Of a stretch of 64,000 nt of DNA, positions 22,137-33,503 are shown one piece after another. A program made the position numbers and the translations under genes. The notes below the pieces were generated by a model. That model worked only from the letters and a program-made list of their open reading frames with translations. It searched no databases and was not told where the DNA came from. This stretch comes from Myrica gale (lineage: Eukaryota > Streptophyta > Magnoliopsida > Fagales > Myricaceae): NCBI GenBank assembly GCA_963930655.1, contig OZ005621.1:9473001-9537000 (forward strand), written 5' to 3'. Position 1 is the first letter of the stretch, and each line of letters starts with the position of its first letter.

Positions 22137-22705
22137 TGTTGGAATGGAGTTTACAACACAAAGGGAGTAAGACTTTAAGGTAGAGCAAATTTTGTGGAAG
22201 AGATAATGAGGAGGGATATGGAAGAACACGCTTCAATTTTCAAACTTGGCTTTTTGGCATATATTGACTTGACTTGACTAGACTTGTCTTGTACAAAATG
22301 GTGGGGCTCCACCCCTTTATATAAGCTTACATATTTAATCTTAGCCACACATTTCATCTAAAATATCTAGATATTTCTATGGCACTTTCTAGACAAACTC
22401 GATATATTACAATTTCTAGATATTTTGTAGCATTTTCTAGAAAAAATACTTCTACTTATCTCTAAGATATTTTCTTAGAGCTTTCTAGAAAGTTATTGAT
22501 CTCTTCTACTCTTGAGATTTATAGAACTCTCTAGAGAACTTTTTGCTCTTCCTTTATCTAGAGCACTATAGAACTTTCTAGAAAGATGATTTTTCTTCCT
22601 TTCCTCAAGAGATTTGTGGAACTCTCTAGAAGATCTTCATCCTCCATGGGGCCAAGACTAAGGTTTGAGCACATCTTGGGCCCAAATCAAGTTTAACTTT
22701 CAACA
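22137..22705 (-). mobile_element. Copia LTR (3' LTR of a truncated element)
   Basis: Bounded by TGTTG at 22137 and CAACA at 22705. Immediately beyond, the minus strand has a polypurine tract (aaggggggatgttgaaag), which places this as the 3' LTR of the minus-strand copia element to the right. On the minus strand a TATATAAAG box lies at about 22315-22323, with a cluster of heat-shock-element-like motifs upstream of it. The partner 5' LTR is not in the window. Confidence 0.85.
22435..22583 (-). promoter_or_regulatory. Cluster of heat-shock-element motifs in the copia LTR
   Basis: TTCTAGAA occurs at 22435-22442 and 22483-22490, and a perfect trimer GAActTTCtaGAA occurs at 22571-22583. nGAAnnTTCnnGAAn is the binding site of heat-shock transcription factors. 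Degenerate TCTAGA relatives are scattered through the rest of the LTR. The cluster lies 110-260 bp upstream of the LTR TATA box on the transcribed strand, which is promoter-like placement. Confidence 0.7.
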
Positions 22706-24690
22706 TCCCCCCTTAAACTTTATTTTGATACTCCAAGGCAAGTTCTTAGATTGCAGAACACATCATGCTGGAGTGGATTTGTGAAGATGTCAGCAATTTG
22801 CTCCTGAGACTTAGTACACTTCAATTGCACCTCCTTAATTCCAATGCATTCTCTGATTAAATGATACCTTGTATCAATGTACTTGCTTCTTTCGTGAAAT
22901 ACTAGATTCTTTGATAGAGCAAGTGCTGACTTATTGTCAACATAGATATCTATTTGTTCTTCTTGTGGAACTCCAAGTGTCTTCAACAAGTTTCTTAACC
23001 ATAGTGCATGAGAAACACATGATGTGGCTTCAAAATACTCTGCCTCACAAGTAGAGAGTGTCACATTGGTTGCTTCTTTGAGCTCCAAGTGAATGTTGTG
23101 TCACTCAAGTAGAACACAAATCTAGTGGTGCTCTTTCTATCATTCATGTCTCCACCCAATCACTATCATTGTATCCAACAAGTTTGAACTCATTTGAGGG
23201 TGAAAAAAAATAAGCATAGTCGAGTGTAGCTTTTATATAGTGGAGGATTCTTTTAGCAGTCTTCATGTGAGTCATGGTTGGTGCCTCCATATAACGACTA
23301 ATAAGTCCAACTCCAAAGAGAATATTTGGTCTTGTGCATGTCAAGTACCGTAAGCTCCGAACAAGACTCTTGAAAAGAGTTGGATCCAGCTCTTCACCAT
23401 CTTCATACTTCGACATCTTGACTCCGCATTACACTGAAGTACACACTGGCTTGTTGTCGGTCATATTAAACTTCCTCAGAACTTCTTTTGCATATTATAC
23501 TTGAGATATGAAGCTGTCATCTTCTCTTTGCTTTATTTCTATCCCAAGATAGTACGCCATGAGCCCAATGTCTGTCATTTCAAATTCTCGAGTCATTGCC
23601 TTCTTAAATTCATTGATCATGCTCGAGCTATTACCTATAAAGAACAAATCATCTACATACAAGCAAACCAATAATGCATTTCCTTCTTCATTCACCTTCA
23701 TATAAAGGGCATATTCTTGGCGGCACTTTGTGAACTTATTTTTTAAGAAATATTCATCAATTCGATGATTTAACTCCCTTGGAGCTTGTTTAAGGCCATA
23801 TAAAGTCTTCTTCAATCTCAGGACTTTATCTTCATGTCCTTTCACTACGTAGCCCAATGGCTGCTACACAAAGACTTCTTCTTCAAGGTGGTCATTTAAG
23901 AAAGAAAATTTTATATACATTTAATAAATCTGCCATTTATTTTGAGCAGCCAAAGAAATAATCAATCTTATAGTTTCTAAATGAGCAACAAAAGCAAATA
24001 CCTCTTCGTAGTTAATGCTAGGGCATTGATTGTAGCCTTTGGAGACCAATTTAGATTTGTATCTTTCAACTTCTCCTTTGGCATTCTTCTTCGCCTTGTA
24101 CACCCATTTGACTCCAATTGCTCTTTTCCCTTTTGGAAGTGTTGTAAGCTCTCATGTATCATTCTTCTCAATAGCCTTGATTTCTTGATTCATGGCATCT
24201 CTCCATCTTTTACTTTGAACTGCTTCTTCAAAGCCTATTGGTTCACAACCAGCAAAAAGACAAAACGAGTGAGGTCGTGTTGATTTTCTGTTACATCGTA
24301 AATTTCTTGCAGGGTCCTCACTTTTGGCGTCCTTTCTCTTGAGCTTTATTCGAGAGAAGATAATGGAGATGAATCTACTTGAGAAGATGAAGGTGGACTA
24401 GTGGGCTCTTGTTGCTCTCCATGCTCTTCTACTTCTTCTTCAAATAAAGGAAAGAAATCATAGTCTTCCGCTTGGAGGCCCCAATTTCATGCTCCTTCTT
24501 CATCGAACTCGACATCTCTGCTTAAGTTGATCTTCCCCTTGTTAGGATTATATAGCTTGTAACCTTTGGAGCAATGACCATACCCGATGAAGACATGCTT
24601 TTCACTTATATCATCCAGCTTAGATCTCTTTTGATCTGGAACATGAGCATATGCAATGCTTTCAAAATAGATGATATGCTTTCCAAACTT
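22706..24690 (-). pseudogene. Ty1/copia pol, truncated and broken (integrase C-terminus to RNase H)
   Basis: Minus-strand blocks in copia order from high to low coordinate: the integrase C-terminal region near 24560-24690 (GYGHCSKGYKLYNPNKGKI type), reverse transcriptase (KSKLVSKGYNQ near 24040; LKKTLYGLKQAPRELNHRID and VCLYVDDLFFIG at 23495-23857), a block with ILFGVGLISRYMEAPT at 23144-23416, and RNase H (NVTLSTCEAEYFEATS, DNKSALALSKN, IADIFTNPLQ) at 22720-23088. Blocks are in different frames with stops between them. Gag, protease and most of integrase are missing: the element is cut off near 24690, where pararetrovirus-like DNA begins. Confidence 0.85.
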
Positions 24691-25702
24691 AGTTTAAATC
24701 ATGCATCTACCTCCAAAAATATTCAAGTATTAAACAATTCTGATTCATCCTCGGATACACTTAGCACTACTGCTTTAGAAAATCAATTTCAAGATTTATC
24801 TTTAAATAAAATTGTCAAATCTTTTATTCGAATACCTCACAAATACACACAATGTACATCTCGTAATTATTATCCTAGACCTACCGCTCCTGATCTTCAA
24901 TTTGAAGAACGTCATCTTACATCTACAGCTGCTTTTGCTCTTGATCTTCTTTATGACTGGAATATTGATGGTATATCCTAATATGAAATTATTAATATTT
25001 TACACGAGATTACTATGTATTCTAATGTTTTAAAACAATCCAACCAAACCGATATACATGTTGCTAATTGTTTAATTACTGGATTTACTGGCCAACTTAA
25101 AAATTGGTGCGATCATTATATATCTCAATCTGATAAAAATAAAATCCTTATTGTTGTCAAACTTGATGTTAACGGTGACACTATCATGCATAATAATCAG
25201 TCTATTCCTGATGCCGTCAATTCTCTGCTTTATACGATTACTAAAATTTTTATTGGTGATCCTTCTTCTTATAAAGATCGTACTTCTGATTTCCTGGTTA
25301 ATTTAAAGTGTCCTACTCTTTCAGATTTCCGTTCGTATAAAGATGTTTTCCTTTCTAAAGTATTGCATCGTGATGATTGTAACCAATCTTATTCGAAAGA
25401 AAAATTTATTGCTGGTCATCCTTATTATTTTGCTCAAAAGGTTTGTCTTAATTTAGCCAATCCTAATGGAATTATTTCATATGATACTCTTACTTATGGT
25501 GATATTATTAACATTATAAATAAATTGGTTTATGGATTTGTAATGATCTTCATCTTAAGAAAAATTTAGAATTTGATAAGAAACAAAATCTTTATGAATT
25601 AGGCTTTTTTTTGTGAACAATACGGTTATGCTCCTCTTGTTCCTCCTTCCAAAAGACGTCTTTTTTATAAACACAAATCTAATTATTCTTGTAAATATTA
25701 TG
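24690..25702 (+). pseudogene. Endogenous pararetrovirus-like sequence, coat/capsid part
   Basis: Plus-strand open stretches (one in-frame stop near 24980, the second frame ending near 25569) have the look of the capsid region of plant Caulimoviridae-like elements: a YPRPTAPDLQFEER block, a GFTGQLKNWCDHY block, KFIAGHPYYFAQKV then SYDTLTYGDI, and a basic stretch leading into a cysteine (SNYSCKYYG) where the zinc-finger region should begin. It stops abruptly at about 25702, where the neighbouring segment continues on the opposite strand. A retrotransposon gag is possible, but co-location with the adjacent polymerase part favours a pararetrovirus origin. Defective. Confidence 0.65.
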
Positions 25703-27461
25703 GCCTAAAAATTGTATTTTTGTTTGAAAGAGTTTAATCTTGGGAGCAAAAATAACTAAACCATTAGCTTTAATGATATTGACAAATTTATGTAAATGAT
25801 AATGATGTTATTTAATATATTTAGAAAATATCAAAACAACATCAATATAAACAATCCAAAAAGAAGAATAAGCATTGAAAATATCATTCATTATATTTTG
25901 AAATTCAGAAGCAGCATTCTTTAATCCAAAAGGCATAACATTTCATTCAAAATGACCAAAAATAATAGTAAAAGTTGTATTATAACAATCAGCTTCAATA
26001 ATTTGTATTTGATAAAAGCCAGATTTCATATCAAAGTTGGAGAAAATAGTAGAATCGTGTAACCTGCTCAACAAGTCTTTTTTATTGGGAATAGGATATC
26101 GAATCCATTGTAAAACTTTATTTAAAGGTTTATAATTAATAACAAGACGAGGAACTCCTCATTCTAATTCAGCCTGGCCTTGCACATAAATTGCAGCACA
26201 GCTCCAGGGTGATTTAGATTTTCGTATAAGACCTTTGGCAAGTAAATCAGCAATTTCTTTTTTGCATAAATCTAAAAGCTCGTGATTCATTTGAATAGGT
26301 CGAGCTTTTATAGGAATATTTTGTTCTGAGAAATCTTTTTCATAAGGAAGAGTTATAATTTCTTTATATTCCAAAAAGCATTAGGCATGGAAGAGCAAAT
26401 ATTATATTCTATTTGTTGAGAAAAAGTTTTAATATCCTGTTGAAGAATAGGATCTTTCAATTGTTCTTCTATTTGTTTATACAAAACTTCATTTTTTAAA
26501 GATAATAAATGCTTTCTTTTTCGAGTAATTTTGGTCTGAGTAAGAAGATTAATTTCCTTCATCACAGACAAATTTTTCATAAATTGTATATCACGAGAAA
26601 AAAGGAGGATAGTAGAATTTAAAAGTGACTTCATGCCCTAAAATGCGAGAAATAATGCCTTCTTCAGTAACAATAAAAGGATAAAGCAAAGCAAGAAAAT
26701 GATTACCAAGAATTAATTTAGAAGATAAATTTTTAACAAGAACAAATGTAGTTTGAAAACAAAACCGGTTTTTGCAAATATGAACCTTAGGAATCTTATA
26801 ATTAACAATCATTTTACCAACATCAACTTGGGAAAAGCGTTCAGTGGTTTTTTTCAAAATATTTAGAATCAATAAGTCCTTCCTGAATACAATTCAAATC
26901 AACACCTGAATCAATTAAAATAATAGTAGTAAGAGTAAAATCTTTAATACGAATAGTAACTTCAGCATACCATTTTTGAAAAATAATTTTATCAATTATT
27001 TGAATGACAGATTCATCTAAAGGTGCAGTATTAGTTGAAGGAAGATTTGTTATACATAAATCATTTGAATTTGAAAGAGAAGTAGAGGCTTTTGTAAGAC
27101 AAATTTCGAATAATTGATCTGATATGTTCATATACTTTTGTTGAGTATTTTGTAGGGATTTAATTTCTTGTTTTAAAATATGGATTTCTTTTTGAAGATC
27201 TTGTAATATAATTGGTCTTGTATCCTATGAGGAAAAACGAGCTAGAATATCTTTATAATTGTAATGTATATTCGATGATTCAGATATTGAGGGAAGAGAA
27301 GTATTGTCGGAAAACATTTCTTTTAATTTAAGTAGATATTCCTGTTGTTTGTCAGGATCAGGGATCTGAGTAATAGCATCAAAAAGTAATGTTTCATACT
27401 TAGTTAAAACAAAAATTTGTTTGCAGGAACAATTACCTTTACAATCACAAAGTTGAACCAT
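25703..27461 (-). pseudogene. Endogenous pararetrovirus-like polymerase polyprotein, broken
   Basis: Minus-strand frames from high to low coordinate: a Cys-rich start (CDCKGNCSC) with VLTKYE and IPDPDKQQEYLLKLKEMF (27225-27461); an aspartic-protease-like segment with the active-site-like IDSGVDLNC (26841-27131); a linker (26353-26872); and reverse transcriptase N-terminus with IPIKARPIQMNHELLDLCKK and LIRKSKSPWSCAA (26159-26374), whose later RT blocks are in broken frames towards 25703. This is the order of the enzymatic polyprotein of plant caulimovirids found in many plant genomes. At least four frame breaks are present; I see no RNase H. It is a dead fossil. Confidence 0.7.
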
Positions 27462-27520
27462 ATCGGATTCAGAAGGAGAAGAAGAAGATGGAAAGCCGAA
27501 GAGGATTTATTATCAATTTG

Positions 27521-29120
27521 TCTTGCTTTTTTCTTCTGCGAATCTGAGTGGTCAAACTGTCCTAGTACTAGACAGGCTTCGGCAGGCCCCCTAGTACTTG
27601 GGTACAACTTCCAGCGTGGCTGCCTGAATTACGCCCTAGTTTTAGAGTTCAGCCCACATCAAGGAGATTAATTCCCTTGCCCAAGCCCACTTTCGGCACC
27701 ATGTAACGTGACTATTTCCTGCACTAAATCATTTGTTTAGTTCTAAGTCCATCTAACGGACTAATTCTGTCGCCCAAGCCCACATTGGTTCGACCTTTTA
27801 GATAGATTCGTTATGCTGAGAAACATGACACATTTTTCATTCACTTTAAAAGAAATTTTAACACAAACTTATTGATAATTTATGATGAAATTTATCAAGT
27901 TCCATAGTTTAATGTGTGAATTGCAGAAGATACATATATAGTTTGAAGATGCAAAATATAGTTTTTTTATTTTTTTTTATTTTTAAATTTTAACGAGGAG
28001 AGATAATACTCATAGCAATAAACAAATTCACAGCATCCTACCACAAAGATTCTGAAATTTTTAAACTCCCAAAATTTTAGGCTAAGTTGGGCTGTCAATC
28101 TGAAATTCTTGAGTGCGCTCTCGAATACAGAAAGATTCCAAATAAAAAGGATATATACCATGACAAAGATATATAACTAAGAAGATCTTTGCACGTAATT
28201 AAATTCTCTTGGACGAACAAATGTTCAAGAAGTTGGAATTTAGGTTTTGAGGGGCCAAAGTATATATAATAATATAATTTTGTGAGAGTCAACATAAAAT
28301 TTTCAAAAAAATAAGGGTTAAATTAAAATTCCTCCAAATTTTGAGAGATGTTCGGTTTTAGGAAAGCCACAGGACTCGAATCCTGTGGCTTTTCATGTTC
28401 GGCAAGTCACTAAAAAATTTCAAGATTTGTCTGACATTTTTTATTTATTTTATACCTTGTTGTCCCTTGCGGCCCTGCCCATTCAGCAAAAGCCGGCCTC
28501 TTGTTCCCATGCTTTTGTTGAATTTTGTTTTGTCTTTTTTGCATTTTTACTTTTTTTTAAATGCTATTAAATATTCAAATTTTAATAAAAAATTAATAAA
28601 TTCGAAAATATAAAAAAAAAAGATTTTAAACATCATCATTAATTTTTTTACACCTCAACAACTTCTACATAAAAATCAATACAACTTTAACATCACATAA
28701 AAATTTTCAAAACACTACAAATCCTACAAAAATCTTCAAAACCAAACATAACTTTGGTGTTTGAAATGGCCCCACTCCTGGCCTGATGATATGGATGAGG
28801 ATTTCTACAAAGAAACGAAGTAAACACAACAAATGCACGTCGGTCTCAAGCTGTTTATTATCTCACCCACCAACCTGCAGCCTCGTTACTGTCACTGAAA
28901 TCCACTGTCTTTGCTGTTCGTCATTAACGAGGTTTGCTCTGATCGACTTGCCATAAAAACCAACTTTGCATTCCATTTTTTTCCCTTCGCAAAGGGAACA
29001 TTACTTCTACTTTTTGTGTTTTTTGGTCTTTCTCTCTAGCTTCTGGGTTATCCGTCGGCATTTATAAATTCACTCAGGTCCCCCCTCTGCTGTAAGGGCA
29101 CGTTGCTTCACAGCTTGTTA
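27521..29120. repeat. UGT upstream region, duplicate copy A
   Basis: Sequence from ttcttctgcgaatctg to about 29120 matches 41939-43360 closely and in the same order (shared landmarks: ccatctaacggactaattct, gggttaaat, gtcggtctcaagctgtttat, and caaagggaacatt). Copy A has an extra MITE at about 28344-28752; copy B has extra sequence near 42225-42700. It forms the 5' flank of the UGT, so the duplication included promoter DNA. Confidence 0.85.
28344..28752. mobile_element. MITE inserted in the UGT upstream region
   Basis: Present in copy A of the duplicated upstream region and absent from copy B. The ends are partly inverted (ATGTTCGGTTTT on the left; AAAACCAAACAT on the right, one mismatch). It includes a hairpin at 28365-28390 (AGCCACAGGA, 6-base loop, TCCTGTGGCT). 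The target duplication is not clear. AT-rich, non-coding. Confidence 0.7.
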
Positions 29121-29357
29121 AGCATTAACTTTGTTGTATCATCATTTGCCTCCGGACTTAGCCACTGGCAATCCAAATTCCAAGTTCATGCGAGTGATTT
29201 CCAGTCAACTTTAAAGTTCATGCCAGTAATTTCCCATACTCCATGTAGTTGTCTATTCATTTAAGATCAAACAACTCACGAGACAGAGTAGCAAAAAGCT
29301 GACCCATCGCCTAATCCCGTGTAGTCTTTACAAAGAAAGTCTTTGCAGATTCCTCTC

Positions 29358-29365
29358 TTTATAAA
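29358..29365 (+). promoter_or_regulatory. TATA box of the UGT gene
   Basis: TTTATAAA within ctctttataaacc, 110 bp upstream of the chosen ATG. This leaves about 80 bases of 5' leader, a usual plant arrangement. Confidence 0.55.
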
Positions 29366-29474
29366 CCATTGCATTCTTTCACGTCGCTCTTCGTCCCTAC
29401 CGACAAGCGCGAATTTAATCGATTCAAAAACATATTTCTTCTCTCCACTTGCAGCCAACTCACAGAGAAAAAGA

Positions 29475-30979
29475 ATGGGCTCTCAAGAGCATATTGTGAT
29501 GCTACCATACATGGCTCATGGCCATCTCATACCATTCCTAGCACTGGCAAGGCAGATCCAACAAAGTACTAACTTCACTATCACCATTGCTAACACCTCG
29601 CTGAACATCCAGTACCTGCGTTCCGCCCTTTCTACCAACTCTAGTTCCCCATCCAATTCAAACATCCGCTTTGCGGAGCTACCTTTCTGCAGCTCTGCCC
29701 ACGACTTACCACCCAACACTGAGAATACCGAGAACTTGCCTCTGAACAAAATGATAAACCTCTTTCATGCATCGACGAGTCTCAAAGATCCTCTCTTGCG
29801 CCTTGTCCAAGATATCATCGACCGAGAAGGTCGACCACCCCTTTGTATAATTTCCGACGTATTTCTTGGGTGGGCTGTAGATGTGGCAAAGAGTGTGGGC
29901 ACCGTGAATATCACATTCACCACTGGTGGTGCCTACGGCACCTTGGCCTTCTTCTCCTTGTGGCTGAACCTCCCACATCGTTCTACATATTCTGACGAGT
30001 TCACGCTACCTGGTTTTCCTGAAAATATCCGTTTTCATCGCTCTCAAATGCATCGATATCTAAGAGATGCGGATGGTACGGACATGTGGTCCAGATTTAT
30101 GCAGCGGCAGATTTCACATTGTTTGGAGTCTTATGGGTGGTTGTGTAACTCGGTCGAAGAAATTGAACCGTTGGGCCTGGATCTTCTCCGAAAATACCTG
30201 AGACTTCCTGTTTGGACTATTGGTCCTCTTCTTCCCCTAGAGGTTATGAAGGACTCGTCCTCCTCATGTCCAAGTATTTCCAGACAACATGCTGGGAAAG
30301 AACCTGGACTGGCTCCGGAAAGATGCCTCGGGTGGCTTGATTTGCAAAGCCCTGATTCGGTTATCTACATCTCTTTCGGTTCTCAGAACACTATAGGCGA
30401 GTCCCAAATGATGGAATTAGCTATTGGCTTGGAGAACAGCGGAAAATCATTCATCTGGGTCATAAGGCCACCTTTTGACTTCGACATAAAAGGTGAATTC
30501 AGAGAGGAGTGGTTGCCAGACGGATTTGAAGAACGAATGAGGGAAAGCAAACGAGGCTTATTGGTGCGCAACTGGGCACCCAATTGGACATTCTGTCGCA
30601 CAAATCGACCGGAGGTTTTCTGAGCCATTGCGGTTGGAACTCGGTGCTGGAGAGCTTAAGCCAGGGCGTGCCCATCATAGGTTGGCCTATGGCGGCTGAG
30701 CAGGCGTACAATTCAAAGATGTTGATGGAGGAGATGGGTGTGAGTGTGGAGTTGACGAGAGGCATTCAAGGAACGATCGAAGGAAAGGAGGTGAAGAGGG
30801 TCATAGAATTGGTTCTGGACAAGGCAGGCAAAGGCGAGCAGATGAGGAAGAGGGCGGCTGAGATCAAAATGCAAATAAGAGCTGCAATAAGAGACGAGAG
30901 AGAAGAGAAGGGGTCTTCCATGAAGGCAGTGGACAACTTTCTTAGAAACATTCTCTACAAGAGACAGGAGATCAAATGA
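29475..30979 (+). pseudogene. UDP-glycosyltransferase (UGT92A-like), one-base deletion in the PSPG box
   Basis: Family 1 glycosyltransferases transfer sugar from UDP-sugars to small plant metabolites in the cytosol. The intronless frame starts MGSQEHIVMLPYMAHGHLIP (conserved His17 in GH) and has the partner Asp at about residue 128 (IISDVFLGWA). It keeps IYISFGSQNTI and reaches NWAP of the C-terminal PSPG motif, where the CCCC run expected at 30579-30582 has only three Cs. The frame shifts and stops at 30621-30623. The rest of the PSPG box (GGFLSHCGWNSVLESL, then GWPMAAEQ) and the C-terminus are intact in the next frame to 30979, for about 500 codons in all, the family's usual length. The start was chosen over an upstream in-frame ATG (29343) because it fits family N-termini and follows the TATA box. 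The deletion, in a homopolymer, could be a recent null allele or a sequencing error. MLPYMAHGHLIPFL resembles the UGT92A group. Confidence 0.88.
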
Positions 30980-31436
30980 CGATCCATTGGGGATAAGCAA
31001 CATGGAATCAGATTGGTTTTTTTTTCTCTCTGCTGCAGTGGGTTACTACATTTAGCAGAGAAATAAGAGAAGCCCAATTTTTTTCCAGTTGGTGTTCGCA
31101 TTCTCGAAATAATAGAATTTCTTTTTTATAACCGTGTGCTTCTGCTCTTCGATTAATTTTACGATACAGATCTCAATTCTCAAAGAGATAATAGTAGTTC
31201 GCATGCCACTGAGATTCAAGTGTTTTTGTCTTTTAAGATCCAAGTCTCTGAACCTTAATAAATAAGTCAATCCCTTGAGGTCCACTAAGTAAACCCCGTT
31301 GAGGTTATGATAGAACGCAGCTTGGACTGGACCATCCTTACAGAGAATGTAAAAGTATTAGAGCAAGGACAGAGGAGGATATAACTTCCATTAAAAAAAA
31401 AAGATACAGCAAGCTATAGAATGCATAGGAGATATT
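30980..31436. other. UGT 3' flank
   Basis: No gene is recognised. A terminator or polyadenylation site is expected here; no decisive signal. It ends at the Sirevirus target duplication GGCAT (31437-31441). Confidence 0.5.
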
Positions 31437-31441
31437 GGCAT

Positions 31442-32606
31442 CGAACAGACTTGTTTAAGACTCAATACAACACTAACCGAACCTAGAGGGGGTGAATAAG
31501 TTCTTCAATTCAAACTTTAAAACTATTCAAAGTGTACAATTCTTTTTCTGCACAAACTACACCAAATCAGATTAGACAGTTCAATACACACGTTTACAAC
31601 AATGTAAATAATTACACAAAGATCAGATCATAAAATATAGAATCTATATCCAAGATTCTTAATTCAAGAACATCTGATTATGTAGCTTGTAGGTTATAAA
31701 ACGTACTTTAAATAAGAACACAATTAAAAGAACATTCACCACACAAAGACACTATCTGGTGACGAAGAGAAAATCTCTTGGAAACAAATTCCAAGAGACA
31801 AAAACTCTCCGGGCCCGTAGGCCAGGTAACAATTCCACTAGCTTTTCAAACTCGAAATACAAGGTGATCTTTAGACTCAAGACTAACCACAATCCCTAGT
31901 CTAACCCACTTGATTTTTTACCCGAAACTCGCCGTCTGGATCTGCTCCTTTGCAAGGATCAAGAACCTCTCGTCCATTCAAAAAGCTAACTTCGTTAACC
32001 TAGTTATTCATGCATTGTCATTCTCCATTGCAAACCAGCAACAACAGCAATCGCACGAACTCTTCACTTGGGCCTTCAAGATTTTCAGCAACCTCCGAAA
32101 GTCTTGAATTTCTTTGTGGGGAAATAACGGTGGTGATCGAAATATCGAACTAAGATTCCTAAGGAGAAGGGTTCTCTTTTAAAACTTCATCTCAGTTCAC
32201 ACAAGAACAAAGGCTTAGAAAATCACAATCAGAAAGCTTCAAGAGGTTCTACTTTCAGCACACAATCTTTGGAAATTTTCTAAGTATCTCATTCTCAAAG
32301 AAGAAAGGGGGTTAAAAGCTATAGGTGGTTTTTCTGTTAGGAGAGGAAAGTTCTGGGTCTCTATAGTCATGCATGACGTCATTCATTTAACAAGAACGGA
32401 CTAGCTAATTTCTGTTTCAGCCGTTCTTTAATACGCATTTCTGTCTGAGTTGCATCTGACTTCAAGCTGGCTTGACTTTTCTAAAGTAATCTTCAGTTCT
32501 TTGTACTGCAAACTCCAACACTTCACATAAGCTTCATTAACCTCAACAACTCAGGAATTATACCAAAATTACACTTGAAATAAAGTCAACTAAACTATTC
32601 CTAACA
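31442..32606 (-). repeat. Sirevirus 3' LTR
   Basis: Matches 40421-41513 over its length and ends ...ttcctaaca. The outer terminus reads cgaacagact where the partner has tgaactgact, so the terminal TG has mutated. It contains about 70 bases (31458-31530 region, including cctagagggggtgaataag) missing from the other LTR. The adjacent polypurine stretch on the minus strand is ccaaattggaagat. Confidence 0.9.
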
Positions 32607-33503
32607 ATCTTCCAATTTGGCTTACATCGTGACAAACAAAAAAATCTCAACCCTAAGGACATGGATTCTGTTGATCACCACCATAAAACTCATTTACAAT
32701 AAGATAGCCTTTGAACTCTATCAGAGGTCTATTCTATACATTCCTGAGATTTGGAAATACCTGCATACAAATCTTCAGCAAACCACAATCTTTAAAAATA
32801 ACATTAGAGCAGGATTAATACCAAACAAAAATAGTTAATCATAACATAACATTTTAGGATACTACTCTCCCCTTGAGACAAGTATCCATTTTGTAAATAT
32901 GTGTACGATAGATGAACTCTCCCCTAAATGTTAGCACAATACAAGTGTAACTGACTCTGGTAACAATCCCAAAAATAGTAAATAAGCAAAACACACCTAC
33001 TTCTAACAATCCCAACCAGCTAAATGAAAATGTCACCATATAGCATAGGAGAGAATATATGTTTAGTGGATCACCCAAGAAACAAAAGAAACATAGACTG
33101 CAGTTTAACAAAATACATATCAAAGATACACACAGCAGAAACAGAAAATATATCTCCCCCTTTTGGCAAGAAGCGAGCCAAAGGGAAGTCAATCAGAGTC
33201 GACATCATCAGAGTCAGGAGCTGTAGCAGCTCGAGCAGAAGTAGTATCATCTGTGTCAGCCAGAGGAGAGACAAAACAGTCAGGATCACCAAATCCTCCA
33301 GCCATACTTGAGGCACCAGGAGTGTTCACCACATTTAAATGCTTGCATATAGTAGCAACATCATTCAACACTTTGGACAATGTAAGTTGCATGGTTTGTT
33401 GAGTACCAAGCAATGAGGATTGAACAGAGGAGAAAGTATTTGATCTCTAAGTAAGTAATTGCAAAGCCTCAACAATGTACTAAGAATCTGAATGCAAGGG
33501 TCC

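Noticed and set aside
28365-28390. Rho-independent terminator-like hairpin (AGCCACAGGA...TCCTGTGGCT followed by TTTT)
   Set aside because: It is a bacterial-type signal without meaning here; it belongs to a MITE absent from the duplicate region.
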